A stretch of DNA of 6,988 nucleotides from Candidatus Roizmanbacteria bacterium CG11_big_fil_rev_8_21_14_0_20_36_8 (lineage in GTDB: Bacteria; Patescibacteriota; Microgenomatia; UBA1406; GWC2-37-13): assembly GCA_002796045.1 (NCBI GenBank), contig PCVM01000023.1, positions 432 to 7,419 of the forward strand, given 5' to 3'. The notes under the pieces are model-generated. The model worked only from the letters and a program-made list of their open reading frames with translations, did no database searches and was not told where the DNA came from. Position 1 is the first letter of the stretch. The number at the start of each line of letters is the position of its first letter. This document shows, piece by piece, positions 6,215-6,988 of the stretch. The translations under genes were made by a program, and so were the position numbers.

Positions 6215-6772
6215 ATGTCAGATATAAAATTTAAAAAACTTTCATGGATGGAGTTCTATCAAGACTGCATCGAGTTGTATAAAAAAAAATTAAAAACTCA
6301 GAAAATAGACCTTATCGTTTCAATAACTCGTGGAGGAAATATAGTCTCTAGAATTTACTCTGATCTACTCGGGATAATTCCAGTCTCAAATATCACCATG
6401 AACTCTTACAAAAATCTAAAGAAGTTAGAAAGACCAATTATAACTGAAGAGCCAACGCGTGATTTTACTGGAAAAACTATCTTAATTGTTGATGAAATCT
6501 CAGACACTGGCGCGACTTTTGAGATCGCAGTCGAGTATTTCAAAAACAAAAAAGTAAAAAAAATACTGACTTTATCACCATATATCAAGCCAGAAACAAC
6601 TTTCAAGCCTGATTTTTGGTACAAAAACATCGATGCCTGGATCGTTTTCCCATATGAAATTCGTGAGACTTATGAAGGATTTGTGAAGATTTTAGGCTCA
6701 CGAAAACATGCAATAGAAAAAATGGAAGAGATCGGTTTTTTGAAATGGGAGATTGATGCAGTAACGATTTAG
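6215..6772 (+). CDS. Purine phosphoribosyltransferase (hypoxanthine/xanthine/guanine type)
   Basis: This 185-residue enzyme should join a 6-oxopurine base to PRPP, giving a nucleotide and pyrophosphate. LIVSITRGGNIVSRIYSDLL (33-52) is the first PRPP-contact loop and following helix. KTILIVDEISDTGATFE (87-103) is the PRPP fingerprint, with acidic D93-E94 and an intact DTGAT phosphate loop. KPDFWYKNIDAWIVFPYE (131-148) matches the C-terminal base-binding region seen in Gpt/Hpt-like proteins of archaea and many small-genome bacteria (COG2236-like), where an aromatic stacks on the purine. The helical tail (150-180) is common in that group. In this operon it would take hypoxanthine released by the phosphorylase to IMP, feeding GuaB, or guanine directly to GMP. 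The choice among hypoxanthine, xanthine and guanine cannot be made from sequence. There is no clear Shine-Dalgarno sequence; the 14-base upstream gap is AT-only apart from one C. Confidence 0.88.
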   Translation: MSDIKFKKLSWMEFYQDCIELYKKKLKTQKIDLIVSITRGGNIVSRIYSDLLGIIPVSNITMNSYKNLKKLERPIITEEPTRDFTGKTILIVDEISDTGATFEIAVEYFKNKKVKKILTLSPYIKPETTFKPDFWYKNIDAWIVFPYEIRETYEGFVKILGSRKHAIEKMEEIGFLKWEIDAVTI

Positions 6773-6778
6773 TATAAT
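6773..6778 (+). promoter_or_regulatory. -10 box of the downstream membrane-protein gene (leaderless)
   Basis: TATAAT starts at the base after the phosphoribosyltransferase TAG stop and ends six bases before the ATG at 6785, so transcription should begin at the start codon itself. No convincing -35 is seen at 16-18 bp (TTGATG at 6753-6758 is only 14 bp away). The arrangement mirrors that before the deaminase gene, and marks the likely start of a new transcription unit. Confidence 0.5.
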
Positions 6779-6784
6779 GACTAG

Positions 6785-6988
6785 ATGAATATTAATAGCT
6801 TCATTTTGTATGTTATCCTTCCTGCTTTTACTCTTCTTCTGATTTTCACGAATAAGTACTATTATAACAAAAGGCAGTCTCAAAGAATGAGATTTCATAT
6901 GGGCGAAGACCTATTTTTTGGAAATATCATAACTCCTATTTTTGCCCTCCTAATCATCCTTGGAATATACACTGAGATTCTGGATATT
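6785..6988 (+). CDS. Small membrane protein, N-terminal 68 residues (3' truncated)
   Basis: An open frame runs from ATG at 6785 to the window end without a stop, encoding 68 residues. It begins MNINSFILYVILPAFTLLLIF, a clear hydrophobic segment at about residues 5-21. A basic, polar stretch follows (NKYYYNKRQSQRMRF, 23-37), and then a second hydrophobic segment (about 45-63, FFGNIITPIFALLIILGIY). The positive charges between the two segments predict a short cytoplasmic loop with both ends facing outward. No family is recognised and the rest of the gene is outside the window. It has its own -10 box six bases before the start codon and no Shine-Dalgarno sequence, so it probably is not part of the purine pathway even though it lies only 12 bases after it. 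Confidence 0.7.
   Translation, partial: MNINSFILYVILPAFTLLLIFTNKYYYNKRQSQRMRFHMGEDLFFGNIITPIFALLIILGIYTEILDI

Noticed and set aside
6777..6788. Mini-frame ATG-ACT-AGA-TGA overlapping the membrane-protein start, a possible leader peptide
   Set aside because: Its ATG overlaps the TATAAT box, so it would lie upstream of the predicted transcription start.
1..6988. tRNA, rRNA, CRISPR array, insertion sequence or phage genes
   Set aside because: No tRNA-like cloverleaf, spaced repeats, transposase motif or long inverted repeats were seen on reading; the window is nearly all coding.
1..6988. Alternative genetic code with TGA as glycine (code 25 of Gracilibacteria/SR1)
   Set aside because: No TGA interrupts a conserved protein, and TGA ends the HD hydrolase and the deaminase at sensible positions.

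Overview
The window is AT-rich, uses the standard code (TGA, TAA and TAG all act as stops) and is almost entirely coding. A purine-salvage operon with near-zero gene spacing, a CBS-less IMP dehydrogenase, no purine de novo genes in view and few Shine-Dalgarno sequences suggest a reduced-genome bacterium, most likely of the Candidate Phyla Radiation (Patescibacteria, Microgenomates-like). This placement is inferred from style and gene content; there is no rRNA or other marker gene here.

Layout. 2-274 (+) is the C-terminal end of an HD-superfamily hydrolase. It abuts, stop to stop, a GNAT acetyltransferase read from the opposite strand (275-823, -). A 65-bp divergent intergenic region (824-888) carries promoter-like elements for both directions. 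From 889 to 6772 (+) runs one tightly packed gene set: adenosine deaminase-like (add), IMP dehydrogenase (guaB), GMP synthase (guaA), a divergent phosphoribosyltransferase-like protein, trimeric-type purine nucleoside phosphorylase, an unrecognised 89-residue protein, and a hypoxanthine/xanthine/guanine-type phosphoribosyltransferase. No gap in this run exceeds 14 nt. A new gene for a small membrane protein starts at 6785 behind its own -10 box and leaves the window.

The recognised enzymes form a near-complete path from a scavenged nucleoside to GMP: adenosine to inosine (Add), inosine to hypoxanthine plus ribose-1-phosphate (PNP), hypoxanthine to IMP (phosphoribosyltransferase, using PRPP), IMP to XMP (GuaB), XMP to GMP (GuaA). 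Guanosine or guanine could enter through PNP and the phosphoribosyltransferase. The adenylate branch and PRPP synthesis are not in the window.

Most worth a second look: the deaminase has lost two purine-contacting positions; the IMP dehydrogenase lacks its CBS module and the usual Arg-Tyr flap signature; two operon genes (4597-5190 and 5931-6200) are strikingly lysine-poor compared with their neighbours and have no clear function; and two promoters place TATAAT five or six bases before the ATG, predicting leaderless mRNAs.
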